A stretch of 62,000 nt of DNA from Prorocentrum cordatum (taxonomy: Eukaryota; Sar; Dinophyceae; Prorocentrales; Prorocentraceae), in NCBI GenBank assembly GCA_963575745.1, contig CAUYUJ010018704.1, positions 662,497 to 724,496 of the forward strand. The letters are read 5' to 3'. Position 1 is the first letter of the stretch. Each line of letters begins with the position of its first letter. A program made the position numbers and the translations under genes. The notes under the pieces are model-generated. The model worked only from the letters and a program-made list of their open reading frames with translations, did not search any database and had not been told where the DNA came from. Of the stretch, positions 29,985-40,048 are shown piece after piece.

Positions 29985-31356
29985 TCACCACGAACGGCGG
30001 CCTGCGGCGGCCGTGGCCTCGGGCGGCATCTCCGCCGGCGGCCGACGGCGGCCCAGCCGCTCGTTCTTGTCCAGGAAGTAGTTGTCCCGGAACCGTGCCG
30101 TCCTGAAGAAGTCGCCAACCCGCTCGATGTCGAAGCCCGCGGCCTCGACGCGCCTGACGACCTCCCCCATCTTCATGCCGTCCCGAAAGATCGAGTTGAA
30201 GAGCACCGCCGCCTCCGAGTCGCCGCAATCGCCGCCGTCGGCGTGCACGGCGCCGATGCCCTTCAGGTTGGCCTCGCTGATCTTCTCGCACTCCTCCAGC
30301 TCCTCCTGCGCCACGCTCTGTTCCAGCACGTCCATGGTGCCGAGCTTGTAGGCGTGGCGCTTCTGCATGTTGGTGTCCAGGGCCGCGTCGCCGCCCTCGG
30401 AGCCGACCTCGCCTCCCGCGCAGATGCCCAACGAGCCGCAGGAGACAACCTTGGCCAACTGTTGCGCCTCGGCGCAGTGGTCGACGAACCCGCCGTCGCC
30501 GACCTCACCCAGCTCGCTCACCAGCTCGTCCAACTGTTGCGCCTCGGCGCAAAGGTCGACGAACCCGCCGTCGCCGACCGCCCCCCCCTCGCTCACCAGC
30601 TCGCCGAAACGCTCGCCGAAGTCCAGGTGCGTCCCGTCCTCGACCTCCTCGGTCAGGGCCTCGAGCACGGCGTCCACCTCCCCGCAGCACCACGGGAGGT
30701 AGGTGTCCAGCGCGGCGAGCCGCCAGCCAGCGGCCAGGCCGTCGCCGAACGCGCGCGTAGCCCGCTGGTCCTGCACGCCCACGCGCATGTGCGACACGTC
30801 GTCGACCACGCCCTGCGGGTGCACGGCCGTGCGAGCGAACAGCTCCTGCTCGAGGGACGCCACCTCCAGGCCCTTCGGGAGCTCGGGTAAGGTGGGGGCC
30901 TCCTCCGGGTGCCCGCCGAGGCGCGGGCCGAGCTCGGCGAGCCGCCAAGCCGACAGCGGCGCCCCGTCCCCAGGGAGGATGGAGGCGTGCTGCGCGCAAT
31001 TGCGCACCAGCGCCTCTCCTGGCCTGGCCTTGGCCCCGATGAGCCCCGCGACCAAGGCTGGGCGGGAGAGCCGCTCCCGCCTCGCGATCTCGTCGCCGAG
31101 GGTGCCGAGGGCTGCGCCGAACCAGGGCCCCGCAGGGCGGCCCAGCGCCCGCCAGAGACCGCGCTCCAGGGCCTCGCGCCCGCGCCGCCTGGCGGCCCGC
31201 CTGGCAGCTGAAGCGCCGAGCTGAGCTTCTTCTTCGTGTCGTAGTCGTCGCCGAACTGCGGGCCGCTCGCCTGCCAGCGGTGGCCCCCCGCAGCCATTCA
31301 TGCCGTGCACTCGCCCCGCGCCCGTCGAACCAACGGCAATGGGGCCTGGCACCAGG
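29985..31356 (-). pseudogene. Spliced-leader retrocopy of an unknown protein gene
   Basis: GC3-rich minus-strand coding sequence directly downstream of a spliced-leader relic. The main frame (31310 to 29985) reads ALGTLGDEIARRERLSRPAL, two near-identical 24-residue units (VGDGGFVDLCAEAQQLDELV and VGDGGFVDHCAEAQQLAKVV), then MKMGEVVRRVEAAGFDIERV and GDFFRTARFRDNYFLDKNER. At the 5' end a second frame looks better (WQASGPQFGDDYDTKKKLSS), and at the 3' end another (PPFVVKFGDALDWEFTVGG), so at least two frameshifts or splice joints would be needed. I recognise no domain. An intron-poor copy headed by a leader relic fits reverse transcription of a mature mRNA. Whether it is still expressed is unknown. 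The G/C-ending codons show the parent gene was translated. Confidence 0.55.
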
Positions 31357-31378
31357 CATGAGCCAAAATGGCTACGGA
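31357..31378 (-). other. Relic of the dinoflagellate spliced leader
   Basis: Minus strand reads TCCGTAGCCATTTTGGCTCATG, matching the 22-nt dinoflagellate trans-spliced leader at 21 positions; only the penultimate A is T. The leader is normally joined to mRNA by trans-splicing, so a genomic copy at a gene head marks a retroposed cDNA. The single change creates an ATG. The (TCC)n tract abuts its 5' end without a spacer. Confidence 0.88.
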
Positions 31379-31475
31379 GGAGGAGGAGGAGGAGGAGGAG
31401 GAGGAGGAGGGCGAGGAGGAGGAGGAGGACGAGGAGGAGGAGGAGGAGGGGGAGAAGGGGGGGGGGGGAGGAGGA
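31379..31475. repeat. (GGA)n tract abutting the spliced-leader relic
   Basis: GGAGGAGGA with GAC/GGG interruptions, starting at the first base beyond the leader. Confidence 0.9.
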
Positions 31476-31639
31476 GGGGGGACCGCGGAGAGAGGCCGGC
31501 CCTCGGCGGCGCCGAAGGCGGTGGGCAGAGGCGGGCGGCGCCGCCGGCACTGCCACGGCGAGGGGCGGGGCGGGGCGCGGGGGGGTGCGGGGTGGGGGGG
31601 GGGGAGGCCCTCGGAGGAGGCGGGGCGGGCCCCCTGAGA

Positions 31640-31880
31640 CGCGGGCGCCTCTTCCCTCCTCCCTCGAGCTCCTCCTCCTCCTCTCCTCCCCGACCTCCTC
31701 CTTCTCCTCCCTCCTTCCCCTTCCTCCTCCCTCCCTCTCCCTCCCTCCTCTTCCTCCCCTTCCTCCCCTCCCCCCTCCCCTCCCTCCCTCCCTCCATTCC
31801 TCCTCCCTTGGAGCTCCTCTCCCTCCCTCCCTCCCTCCCTCCAACCCCTCCCTCCTCCCTCCGCCCTCCTCCCTCTTGGA
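31640..31880. repeat. CCCTCC/CTCCTT polypyrimidine tract
   Basis: About 240 bp of CCTCCCTCC and CTTCCTCCC on the plus strand. Irregular, not a clean microsatellite. Confidence 0.85.
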
Positions 31881-32102
31881 AGCCCCGAGGGCGTCTGAGG
31901 TCTACGTGAGAGGCCCTCTCAGGAGCGTCCATGTGGCGCACAAAGACATACCAGCACTACGTGTCCTCTCCAGAGGCGCGCCTCCGACCCGAGCAGATGG
32001 TGCACCCGCCTCGTGGCATCTCGCTTCCCGAGCGCTGCGGCCAGAAAGCGCCCGCCAGCCACGCCGCATGTACCACAAGATCTCTCGGGGCGCGCGTCGC
32101 CC

Positions 32103-32278
32103 CTGGGGTTGGGTCGGGCGTGTCCCCCCTACAGGCGGATTCTGGGGCGAAAGCTTGAAAGTACTCCAGACATATCCCCAGATAGCACAACAATGATTTG
32201 AGACATAGTCCCAAGACTATGTTTTTGACTACTCTTGAATTCTCCTCCTGTAGAGGGACACGCTCGACTTCACTCTGG
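32103..32278. mobile_element. Family D inverted-repeat element copy 2
   Basis: TGGGTCGGGCGTGTCCCCCC, TACAGGCGGATT at left; CTCCTGTAGAGGGACACGCT, CGACTTCA at right. Interior CATAGTCCCAAGACTATG. Confidence 0.85.
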
Positions 32279-32470
32279 GGGGGGGGGGGGGCGACGCACT
32301 CACAGTATTAGCATGTTGGGGTGACGCCGATGCCCCGCGACGCCGCGGGAGGCCTGCGGGGGGGAGCGTGCGGCCCCCCCCTGGGCGCAGGAGTCGGCCC
32401 GGGGGCGAGGCAAGGGGGAGCAACGTAGCGGGGCCCCGGCCCGGGGAGGCACCAAGGAGTAGACACAAGT

Positions 32471-32605
32471 CAGGCGTGTCCCCCTACAGGGGGATTTTCG
32501 GCTAGAAAAACAATATTCCAAAAATATTTAAAATCTAAACATCGTCCCCAGACTATTTTCGCACAGTGTTTGGATATTCTTCCTGTAGAGGGACGGGCCC
32601 GACTT
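32471..32605. mobile_element. Family D inverted-repeat element copy 3
   Basis: TCAGGCGTGTCCCCCTACAG and GGGGATTTT at left; CCTGTAGAGGGACGGGCCCG at right; interior ATCGTCCCCAGACTATTTTC. ACAAGT precedes the left end and follows close to the right end. Confidence 0.85.
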
Positions 32606-32634
32606 GATACAAGTCCCAAGATCCCCCCCATAGT

Positions 32635-32745
32635 CCAACGTTTTCTGGACACTCGTCTTTCCCTCCACTTTCCATAACTATTTTCCATATGTTCCGGGAA
32701 ATCGACGAGGAGTTGTGTCTGTGTGTTTCGGTTCCACCTCTTCCG
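32635..32745 (+). repeat. Dispersed repeat R1 copy, partial
   Basis: ACTCGTCTTTCCCTCCACTT, CCATATGTTCCGGGAAATCG and TTGTGTCTGTGTGTTTCGGT follow R1 order. The left part is missing or diverged. Confidence 0.65.
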
Positions 32746-32919
32746 TCGGCACGGCCCCGGGCGACGCGGGCGCCCCCACCAGACGGCCCCAACAAGAGCG
32801 CCCCAAGATCGCCCCGAGACGGGCCCCGAGAGGCGACTTCGAGGGCCCGACGCGGGGGCGCTGATTCTGATGCGTGGGAGCGCCCACGCAGCGACCGAGC
32901 AAAGGAGGTTCCCCTTTAG

Positions 32920-33300
32920 CTACCCCCCCCACCCTTTGACCTCCCCTGCCCTAAGGCCCCCCCCCTCTCCCTCCATTTTTGTTCGCCCTGCGGCGGAAGC
33001 TCCCCCCACCTCTCCCCCAGTTTCGCACTCCTGAAGCTGCCCCCCCCTCTCCAAAGGGGTCGGGGGGCTTAGCGGCCCCCCTTCTTTGGCACCTGCCGGA
33101 AGCACCTCCCCTCCTCCTCGTTCTTCCGCCCTGCGGAAGCTGCCCTCCCCTCTCCTCTCGCGCTCCAGTAACTACCTCCCCCTCCCCATCTTTCCGAAAG
33201 GAGAGGGTGCTGGGATACCCCCCCCCTTTATTTGGCCCGCCCCAGAAGCACCCCTCCCTCTCCCCCTCTTTGGCCAAAGGGGGTGTGGGGGGCTTGGCTA
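32920..33300. other. C-rich stretch, no supported gene
   Basis: Repeating CTCCCC..GGAAGCTCCCCCC motifs without clear period. Similar AAGCCCTCCC..GGAGAGGGGAGCCC motifs, inverted, occur at 35395-35560. No coding signal. Confidence 0.5.
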
Positions 33301-33305
33301 AATGA

Positions 33306-34436
33306 AGGGGGCGCCGAAAACGAAAAGGGCACCTAAAACCAAAGAGGCGCCGAAATCCAAGGGCCACAAAACCGAAAGGGCGCCGAAAACCAAAGTGGCG
33401 CCGAAAACCAAAGAGGCACCGAAACCCGAAAGGGCGCCGAAAACCCCAGGGGCGTCGAAAACCAACGGGGCGTCGAACACCAGAAGGGCGCCGATAACCC
33501 AAGGGAAGCTGACAAAAACAAGGGGGCGCGTAAAACCACAAGGGGCGCCGAAAACCAAAAGGGCGCCGAAAACAAAAAAACACCGAAAACCAAAGGCGCG
33601 CCGAAAACTAAATTGGCGCCAAACACCAAAAAGGGGCGCGGAACACCAGAGGGGCGGCGAAAACCAGGGGGGCGTCGAAAATCCATAGGGCGCTGGAAAC
33701 CAAAAGGTAACCGGAATCCACAGGGGCGCCGAAAACAACAAGGGCACCGACAATCAAAAAGGCACCGAAAACCAAATGAGGTGCTGCCAAAAAGGGCGCC
33801 GCAAACCAAAGGGGCGCGGAACACCAGAGGAGCTCCGAAAACCAAACGGGCGCCGAAAACCGAAAGGGCGCTGAAAAGCAAAGGGGCGCTGAAAACCAAC
33901 AGGGCACCGAAAACCAAGAGGGCGCCGACGACCAAAAGAGTTCCGAAAACCAAAACGGTGCAGAAAACCGAAAGGGCGCTGAAAACAAAATGGGCGCTGA
34001 AAGCGAACAGGGCGCCGACAACAAAGAGGGCGCCGAAGACCGAAGGAGCTCAGGAAACCAAAAGGGCGTCGAAAACCGAAAGGGCGCTGATAATCCAAAA
34101 GGAGTCGACAACTGAAAACGGCGCCGAAAACCAAAAGGGCGCCGAAAACCAAATGGGGCACCGAAAACAAAAGGGGGCTGCGAAAACAGACGGAGCGCCG
34201 AAAATCGAAAGAGAGCCACGAACCGAAGGTGCGCCGAAAACCAGAGGGGCGCCGAACACCCACGGAGTGCCGAAGCCCAAAAAGGCGCCAACAACCAAAG
34301 CGGCGCGGAAAAACAGGACGGCGCCGAAAACCAAAGAGGCGCCGAATACCACAGGGGCGCTGAGAACAAAAAGGGTCACTGAACACCCCATGGGCGCTGA
34401 CAAAAAAAAAGGGGAGTCGAAAACCAAAGGGACGCG
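33306..34436. repeat. 18-bp minisatellite, unit GGCGCCGAAAACCAAAAG, about 60 copies
   Basis: Diverged 18-bp units with a GGCGCC palindrome at the head. The plus frame encodes Ala-Pro-Lys-Thr-Lys-Arg repeats and the minus frame Phe-Gly-Phe-Arg-Arg-Pro repeats, both open for hundreds of residues because 18 is divisible by three. Substitutions hit all codon positions alike, so I do not call a protein. Confidence 0.9.
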
Positions 34437-34828
34437 GGAAACAATGTTTTTTGATCTGCGGGGCGAGAACGAACCTCTTCCGCTTAAAGCCAGGCAGGCT
34501 ACGCACAGCTTTAATCAGGGAGACAGGGCGCAGGAAGGCGGGGCCTCAGGCGGCCAGAGCGGGCGGGGCCCGGGGAACAGGCGGTGCCGAAGTGGATGTG
34601 CAGGAAAAGGTACGCCTTGGACAGGGACCGAGGGCGAGGACCCGGAAGGCGAAGGAAATGGTGTTGCCGTCAACGGCACTCCGCGAACACCAGCCTCAAG
34701 CACTGCAGGGGAGGACGCGCCACGTGACCAGGTCGACGCCCGGGAGGAAGAATCGGAGGCTCCTAAGGCGTTACAGGCCTCAGAGTGCACTGAGCTGCTC
34801 GACCCGATGAGCCAGGTAAGTGAGAAGG
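34437..34828. other. Non-repeat spacer inside the 18-bp minisatellite
   Basis: About 390 bp of ordinary complexity splits the minisatellite in two. The plus frame reads MFFDLRGENEPLPLKARQAT and then GEDPEGEGNGVAVNGTPRTP, joining repeats on both sides into a 555-residue frame. No domain is visible. It could be an insertion or the ancestral sequence around which the array grew. Confidence 0.4.
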
Positions 34829-35070
34829 AGCGCGGAAAACAAAGGAACGCCGAAAACCACAGGAACGCTAAAATCAATAGGGGCGCCGAAAACCTTCAAA
34901 GGATCGCCGACAACCACAGGGGCGCCGAAAACCAAAAATACATGGAAAACCCAAGGAGCACCGACAGTCAAAGGCGCGCCGAAAACCAAAGGCGCGCGGA
35001 CCACCAAAGGAGCGCCGAAAACCACAAGGGCGCCGAAAAACAGAGTGGCGCCGAACACCGAATGGGAAAA
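34829..35070. repeat. 18-bp minisatellite, second block
   Basis: About 13 further units (GGCGCCGAAAACCACAGG variants) in a shifted phase relative to the first block. Confidence 0.85.
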
Positions 35071-35152
35071 GCAGCTCCGAAGTCCCCCCCCCCTTCAGCC
35101 GAGACCCTCCGGCTGGAAATGCCGACAAAAGGAGGGGAGCGGGCTCAGTGGG

Positions 35153-35391
35153 CCCCGGAAACGGCAGGGCCGTTTTTTCACAGTTTCCAGATGTCCCTTG
35201 AACATGGAAACGGCAAAAACGGCGACCGGAAACGGCAACAAAAACGGCTCCAGGATTGGAGCCGGAGCCGGAACCGGTAAAACAACGGCGACGGAACCGG
35301 TAAAAAAACGGCGTCGGAACCGGTAAAAAAACGGCAAAACGGAACCGGTAAAAAAACGGCCCTGTCGTTTCCAGGGCCCGCTAAGGGAGTG
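35153..35391. mobile_element. Inverted-repeat element N
   Basis: Left GGAAACGGCAGGGCCGTTTT, right AAAAACGGCCCTGTCGTTTC; about 34 bp pair. The interior is GGAACCGGTAAAAAAACGGC repeats. One copy seen. Confidence 0.6.
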
Positions 35392-35867
35392 GAAGCCCCC
35401 TCCCTTCGGAAAGGGGAGCCCGGGCTTACCCCGAGCCCCGAACAGGGGGGTGAGAGGGGGCAGCGTCCAAGCCCCGGCTACAACATCCAGACTGAAGGGG
35501 GGGGGTAGCTTCGGAAAGCCCTCCCACCCCCTTTGGAGAGGGGAGCCCAAGGGCTTGCCCCGGGGCCTGGACAAGGAGGAAGGGGGTAGCTTCCAAGCCC
35601 ACGCTTTTCAGCTGGCCCACCCCCCCAGCTACAAAATGCCGCCCCCGGGGGGGGAGCTCGGGAAGCCCTCCCTGCTGTTCCAAGGGAGGGGGGGAGGGGT
35701 AATTAGCCGGAAGCTGGGGCCCCCCTTCTTGCCCATGCCCGTCGCTGCGTGGGCACTCCTTCTGAGGCGTGCCCCCCCCCCCCCCCCCTTCGCTGATCGA
35801 TGGCCCTGGAGAAGATGGCCCCAAGAGCGCCCCCGCAGCCTTATGCCACAGCCTTGGCTGCCGGGGG

Positions 35868-35869
35868 GG

Positions 35870-35902
<33 letters not shown>

Positions 35903-35998
35903 AGAGAGAGAGAGAGAGAAAAAGAGAGAGAGAGAGAGAAAGAGGAAGAGAGAGAGAGAGAGAGAGATAAAAACAAAAAAGAGAGAGATAGAGAGAGA
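35868..35998. repeat. (GA)n microsatellite
   Basis: GAGAGA with AAAGAG interruptions over 130 bp. Confidence 0.95.
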
Positions 35999-36139
35999 CA
36001 TATGGAATAGATCGGGCGCGCCGCCAGAGCCAGACGGCGGCGCTGGCAGGTCTGTAGACGCGAGGCGGCCGACGGGGGGGCCGCTCCCCACCACACTGGC
36101 GGCCACCCCAAACCCTCGACGTCCTGATTTTTTCGTGAC

Positions 36140-36339
36140 TCGGCGGCGAGCGAGGGGGAAGTGAGAAGGAGAAGACCCTGGGAAGGCGGCGGGGCTACTC
36201 AGAAGCCCTCGCGCCTTCTGAAAGGTTGTTTTGTTTCCTGTCTGCGGGGAAGGCCTGGAGCACGTCTCAGAAGACCAGGGGGACTTCCGAGCCTTCTGAG
36301 GAGGCCTTCTCCTTCTCACTCCCCCCCGCTCGCGGCCGA
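36140..36339. mobile_element. Family C inverted-repeat element copy 3
   Basis: 200 bp, TCGGCGGCGAGCGAGGGGGA to CCCCCGCTCGCGGCCGA. Arms AAGTGAGAAGGAGAAG and CTTCTCCTTCTCACT pair. The flanks GTGAC and ACGAC match only in part. Confidence 0.85.
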
Positions 36340-36416
36340 ACGACGTCGACCCCCCATCTGGGTCCTTCTGCCACGGCCCCGCGGGGACCGAGAGACCGAG
36401 GACCCCGGAGGAGAGG

Positions 36417-36482
36417 AGAGGAGAGGAGGAGGAGGAGGAGGAGGAGGAGGAGGAGGAGGAGGAGGGAGGAGGAGGAGGAGAC
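36417..36482. repeat. (GGA)n tract
   Basis: GAGGAGAGGAGAGG leading into about 16 GGA units. Confidence 0.95.
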
Positions 36483-36796
36483 CCAGAGTCGGGACCGAAA
36501 CCCGCCGTCGTGACTCACTCCACGACTCCACGGCCCGCTGGGACGGCCCGCGCCCGCCGGCCCGCGCCCGCTGCCGCGCGCGCGCCGCCGAGGCGGCCGC
36601 CGGCACGCCGTCGGCGCAGCTGCCGGCCGCGAGGGCGCGCGCGGCGAGCGCCCCGGGCGGCGGGGGCGCCCCCGGCGCGGGCGCGTCCCGGGCCGAGGCG
36701 GAGGCCGGTCCTCGGGCGGCGGAGCGGCGACGACGCGCGCGAGCGGCGGAGCGGCGGGCGGGGCGCGGCGGCGGCCCCGAGGTCCGGCGCTCCGTC

Positions 36797-36960
36797 TGTG
36801 AAGGGGCCCTCGAGCACACAAATCAATAGGCACAAAGAAACACATTCCCCATCTTTTCCTATATTTTCGGGGTGTTCGTCTCCCCCCCCACTGCCCATAG
36901 TTTCGCCTATCTTCCTGGGAGTCGACGATTCATTGTGTCTGTGTGCTTCTTTCCCTCCTG
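36797..36960 (+). repeat. Dispersed repeat R1 copy
   Basis: GAAGGGGCCCTCGAGCACAC, GTCTCCCCCCCCACTGCCCA, CTTCCTGGGAGTCGACGATT and CATTGTGTCTGTGTGCTTCT; the closest match to the 8998 copy. Confidence 0.8.
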
Positions 36961-38070
36961 AGCCTGACGCCCCGAGCAGAGCGGAGGGCCGGGAGCGACG
37001 AGCGGCGGCGACTCGGCGGCGGCGGCGGCGGCTCTGCGAGTTGGCGGGCTTGTGTGCGGCCTCTGGTCTGGGGGCTCTCGCCGGGCCTCTTCCTCCTCCT
37101 CCTCCTCCTCCTCCTCCTCCTCCTCCCTCTATCCCTCTGTCCCTCCCTCCTTCCTCTACCCCTCCCTCCAGGGGGCCGTTGCACGGAACGACTCCGGATA
37201 AAGCGCAAGCCCCGGGGTGGTCCAGACGCAGCGGAAAGCTGGAGCGGCCGGGTGTTTGGGGACGAGCGGGGAGCGACGAGCGGCGGCGGCGCGGATGGCG
37301 CTCGCACTATGGGCGCCCCGTCGCACGGGGCTTCGATCGTCGTCGCCGCCGCCGGAAAAGATCGAGCATCAAGGGCGCGTGTCGAGGACCAGCGCCGTCT
37401 GAGCACAGGTTAACCGATCCCCGTCCCCGCTGGCGTGGCCGTGTCCCCAATGGACGATTTACCTCACGTAGACGGGGAACGGCGAGCGGGGGAGGCGCCT
37501 CAAGAGCGATGGCGCTTGCACTCGTGTGCTGCCCCACGCCTCTTCACGCATTTCCTGCGCGCGATTTCCTCCACAGACGGGTACGTGCCAAGCCGCCGCC
37601 ACAGACTGGGCCCACCCCGCGGGTTTTTTCATCGGCGGGCCTAAGCTGGGGGTTTCAGGGGGGAGCTGAGCGCGATCGGCCCAACGGCGTCCAGAAAACG
37701 GCGTCCTCCCGCCCATCCTCCCTTCTCATCCACCCCCCCGCACCCATCGACCACCGAACGCCGACGTTTTGGGCCCCTAGTTCTGGTCGTCCCCGTATCC
37801 CCGTCTCCCCGACAAGAAAGTTTGGAGCCTTTGTTGCGGACGAACGACGGCGACGACAAGGGGACAAAAAGGACGACGACAACGACAGCGGCGGTAATTA
37901 CAAAGACGACGGCGACGGCCCCGAGGCCCTGGGAGGTCCCCAGGCATCCCGGGGCGGCCTCCCAAGGGCGGGCCTCCCAAACCAGCCCCAAGTCACCAGC
38001 AACCGCGACTCGACTCGAGGACGACCGGCCCCACCACTTGGCGGCGCGACCACGGGGAAAGCCTTCTCGG
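36961..38070. other. GC-rich stretch, no supported gene
   Basis: A 546-residue plus frame (36510-38150) runs across, but it spans the R1 repeat, a (CCT)n tract at 37087-37125 and inverted elements, so it is not a gene. 37200-37400 and 37420-37540 share GAGCGGCG/GATGGCGCTTGCACT-like motifs, suggesting a diverged duplication. Confidence 0.4.
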
Positions 38071-38075
38071 ACGGC

Positions 38076-38234
38076 TCAGAAGGCCCCGGCCTTTTTTTTG
38101 TTCGCTCGCATTTGCGGGCCGAGTTTCGTGACATCTTCGTTGCGCGCTGACGCGCCGAGGAGTTATGCAAGACCGTTGTTTTTTCTGTGCTTGCGCCGCG
38201 GAAACAACAAAAAAAAGGCCCCGGCCTTCTGACA
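38076..38234. mobile_element. Inverted-repeat element M
   Basis: Left TCAGAAGGCCCCGGCCTTTT then TTTT; right its inverse with 22/24 matching. 159 bp. It carries GGCGCGCTGACGCGCC-like inner palindromes. One copy seen. Confidence 0.65.
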
Positions 38235-38859
38235 CACGTCTTCCCCCCCTCGGCGCGCCGCCGATCCCCGACGTGCCTTGGCTCGGGCGCGGTTTTTTCG
38301 CTTGAGGCGCCGGTTAGCTCCCGAGGGCGCTGCACAAGGGGCAACCGGGCGCCTCGCAGCCCCGCCAAGCGGCCCCGAGCGGCTCAGAAGCCGCGCGAAC
38401 GGAGGCCCCACGACGAACGATCGTCCAGTGCTTGGCGACTTCTGCTGCCACGTGCCGGCGCCCCCACGATGCATCTAGAATCGTGCAAAATCTTGAGGTT
38501 TCCGTCGGCTTGTCTGAACTGGAACATATTTGCGCCACGTAACCTCGATCTGTCGGTCGCGGTCCCTGCAGATCGGTCCAGGGGAAAGAGGTCTGATTTC
38601 TCGCGGCGCTGCTGGCGACCGCTCAGCGCGGGAGGGCGTTGGTCGGGTTGCTAAGCCGCAGATTAAGACCGAGGCGTCGGGGAAGGCGATGACGGCTGCG
38701 GAGCGAAGACTGCGGGCATGCGAGACGCCCAGAACTTGTAGTCCGCCACACCTCTGTGGCGGCCCGGGCTCGGGCGGCCCAGCCTCGGGGCAGCAGTGGG
38801 CCCACGGACAGCTCGGTGAGATCCTGCCACGTCGCAGGAGCACCTACAGGGCAGCTTTG

Positions 38860-39005
38860 AATACATTGGATTTTCAAACATACTGACATTTAAATACATT
38901 ATTAATTTACGAAAAAGTTTATGCATGAGCTCATCGTTGTTTTTAATACTAAATCCATGCATTTTTAATACATGATCCGCACGCGGAGCATGTATTAAAA
39001 AACGG
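38860..39005. other. AT-rich island with a strong hairpin
   Basis: About 145 bp at roughly 30% GC inside very GC-rich DNA. TTTTTAATACATGATCCGC and GCGGAGCATGTATTAAAAA pair as a stem with almost no loop (about 38969-39002). It also holds AATACATTATTAATTT. Composition unlike its neighbours; organelle origin or a mobile fragment are possible. No gene fragment recognised. Confidence 0.5.
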
Positions 39006-39027
39006 CACTGTAGATAGAGGCCTTCCA

Positions 39028-39224
39028 GATGGGGTCCGAATAGATGGGGTCGGAGGATCGCACCGCGTCGCCAATGCATCGGCGATGCACCAGCGATGCA
39101 TCGGCGACGTCGGCGATGCATCGGCGCCGTCGGCGTGGAGAACACTGGGCTCCACACCGAGCCGCATCGCCGATGCATCGGCGATGCGGCGCGAGCCTCC
39201 GACCCCGTCCACGCCGATCCCGTC
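39028..39224. mobile_element. Family G inverted-repeat element copy 2
   Basis: GATGGGGTCCGAATAGATGG at left, GATCCCGTC at right, ATCGGCGATGCATCGGCG repeats inside, and GCATCGCCGATGCATCGG beginning a perfect 24-bp palindrome near 39167. It adjoins the AT-rich hairpin island. Confidence 0.75.
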
Positions 39225-39985
39225 TGGGAGGCCAGGAGGCAATCCGAGGGATGCGAAGTCCACACGCCCGGGACACGCTCAGACGCAGGCGAAGGGCGAA
39301 GGGCGGACCCCCTCGCCATCGTCCTGCCCACCGGCGCTCCGGCGACGGCGCGTCGCCGCCGCGGCGGGGGCGGAGGCTCGGGTCCTCCGCAGCTGAGAGG
39401 GGAAGGCTGGGGGGGGGGGGGCGGGGGAGTAGACTCGCCCGAAGAAGAGGGAACAGAGGCGTGTCAGCAAGCAGGGGCAGGTGGCGAGATCGGCGTCCCT
39501 CGCCAGATTATCACACACACACACACACGCGCACACACACATACACACACACACCAGCAGCTCAACAGGTACAGCAAACTATGATGGCAAGCTAGATGCA
39601 AATCTGTTCATAACATTGTGTAGCAGCCTGCCACTTTGCGGACTCGGTGCGTGCCGCTGTGCAACACCAGGGCGGGACGGGCTCAGGAGGGGAAACATCT
39701 AGCTTGCATCGGCGACACGTCGCCGATAGAGCGGCGATGGGCCCGCGATTACGAGTCCGCGTTCGGAGTTCGAACGCAGATCGTGTTAATTGTCGCATGG
39801 TAAATCTTAATGTGATGCGCCTATTGATCTTGGCAACTGGTTCGTATGTGTTGGGTACGTCAACGGTCACATGATATCAGTGTGTGGATGCATATGTGAT
39901 GTTACATATATATATGTATACATATGTACACATTTGTGTATGCATATAAACACTCGTTATACGCACACTCACATAACAGCCCAAA
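39225..39985. other. No supported gene; (CA)n at 39508-39554
   Basis: GC-rich DNA to 39500, then a CACACA microsatellite with GCGC and ATAC breaks, then about 430 bp of ordinary complexity with short frames only. TATATATATGTATACATATG at 39905-39930 is a TA-rich patch. Confidence 0.5.
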
Positions 39986-40048
39986 CCATCTCTCCTCCTC
40001 CTCCTCCTCCTCCTCCTCCTCCTCCTCCTCCTCCTCCTCCTCCTCCTT
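39986..40048 (+). repeat. (CCT)n tract ending in a splice-acceptor-like site
   Basis: About 20 TCC units followed by TTTCTTCGCAG|AGAAG at 40048-40063, an excellent polypyrimidine-AG acceptor on the plus strand. Whether an exon follows is unclear; the plus frames beyond are short. Confidence 0.7.

Noticed and set aside
33613-35280. 555-residue plus-strand frame (APKTKR repeats)
   Set aside because: 18-bp minisatellite translated; the opposite strand is equally open and changes are not biased to third positions. Kept only as a low-interest finding.
37208-37540. Gene-like frames with DERR/GMALAL motifs
   Set aside because: Two diverged copies of a GC-rich segment with competing frames; no domain and no splice context.
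36510-38150. 546-residue plus-strand frame
   Set aside because: It crosses an R1 repeat, a (CCT)n tract and an inverted element, with no domain; an accident of GC-rich sequence.
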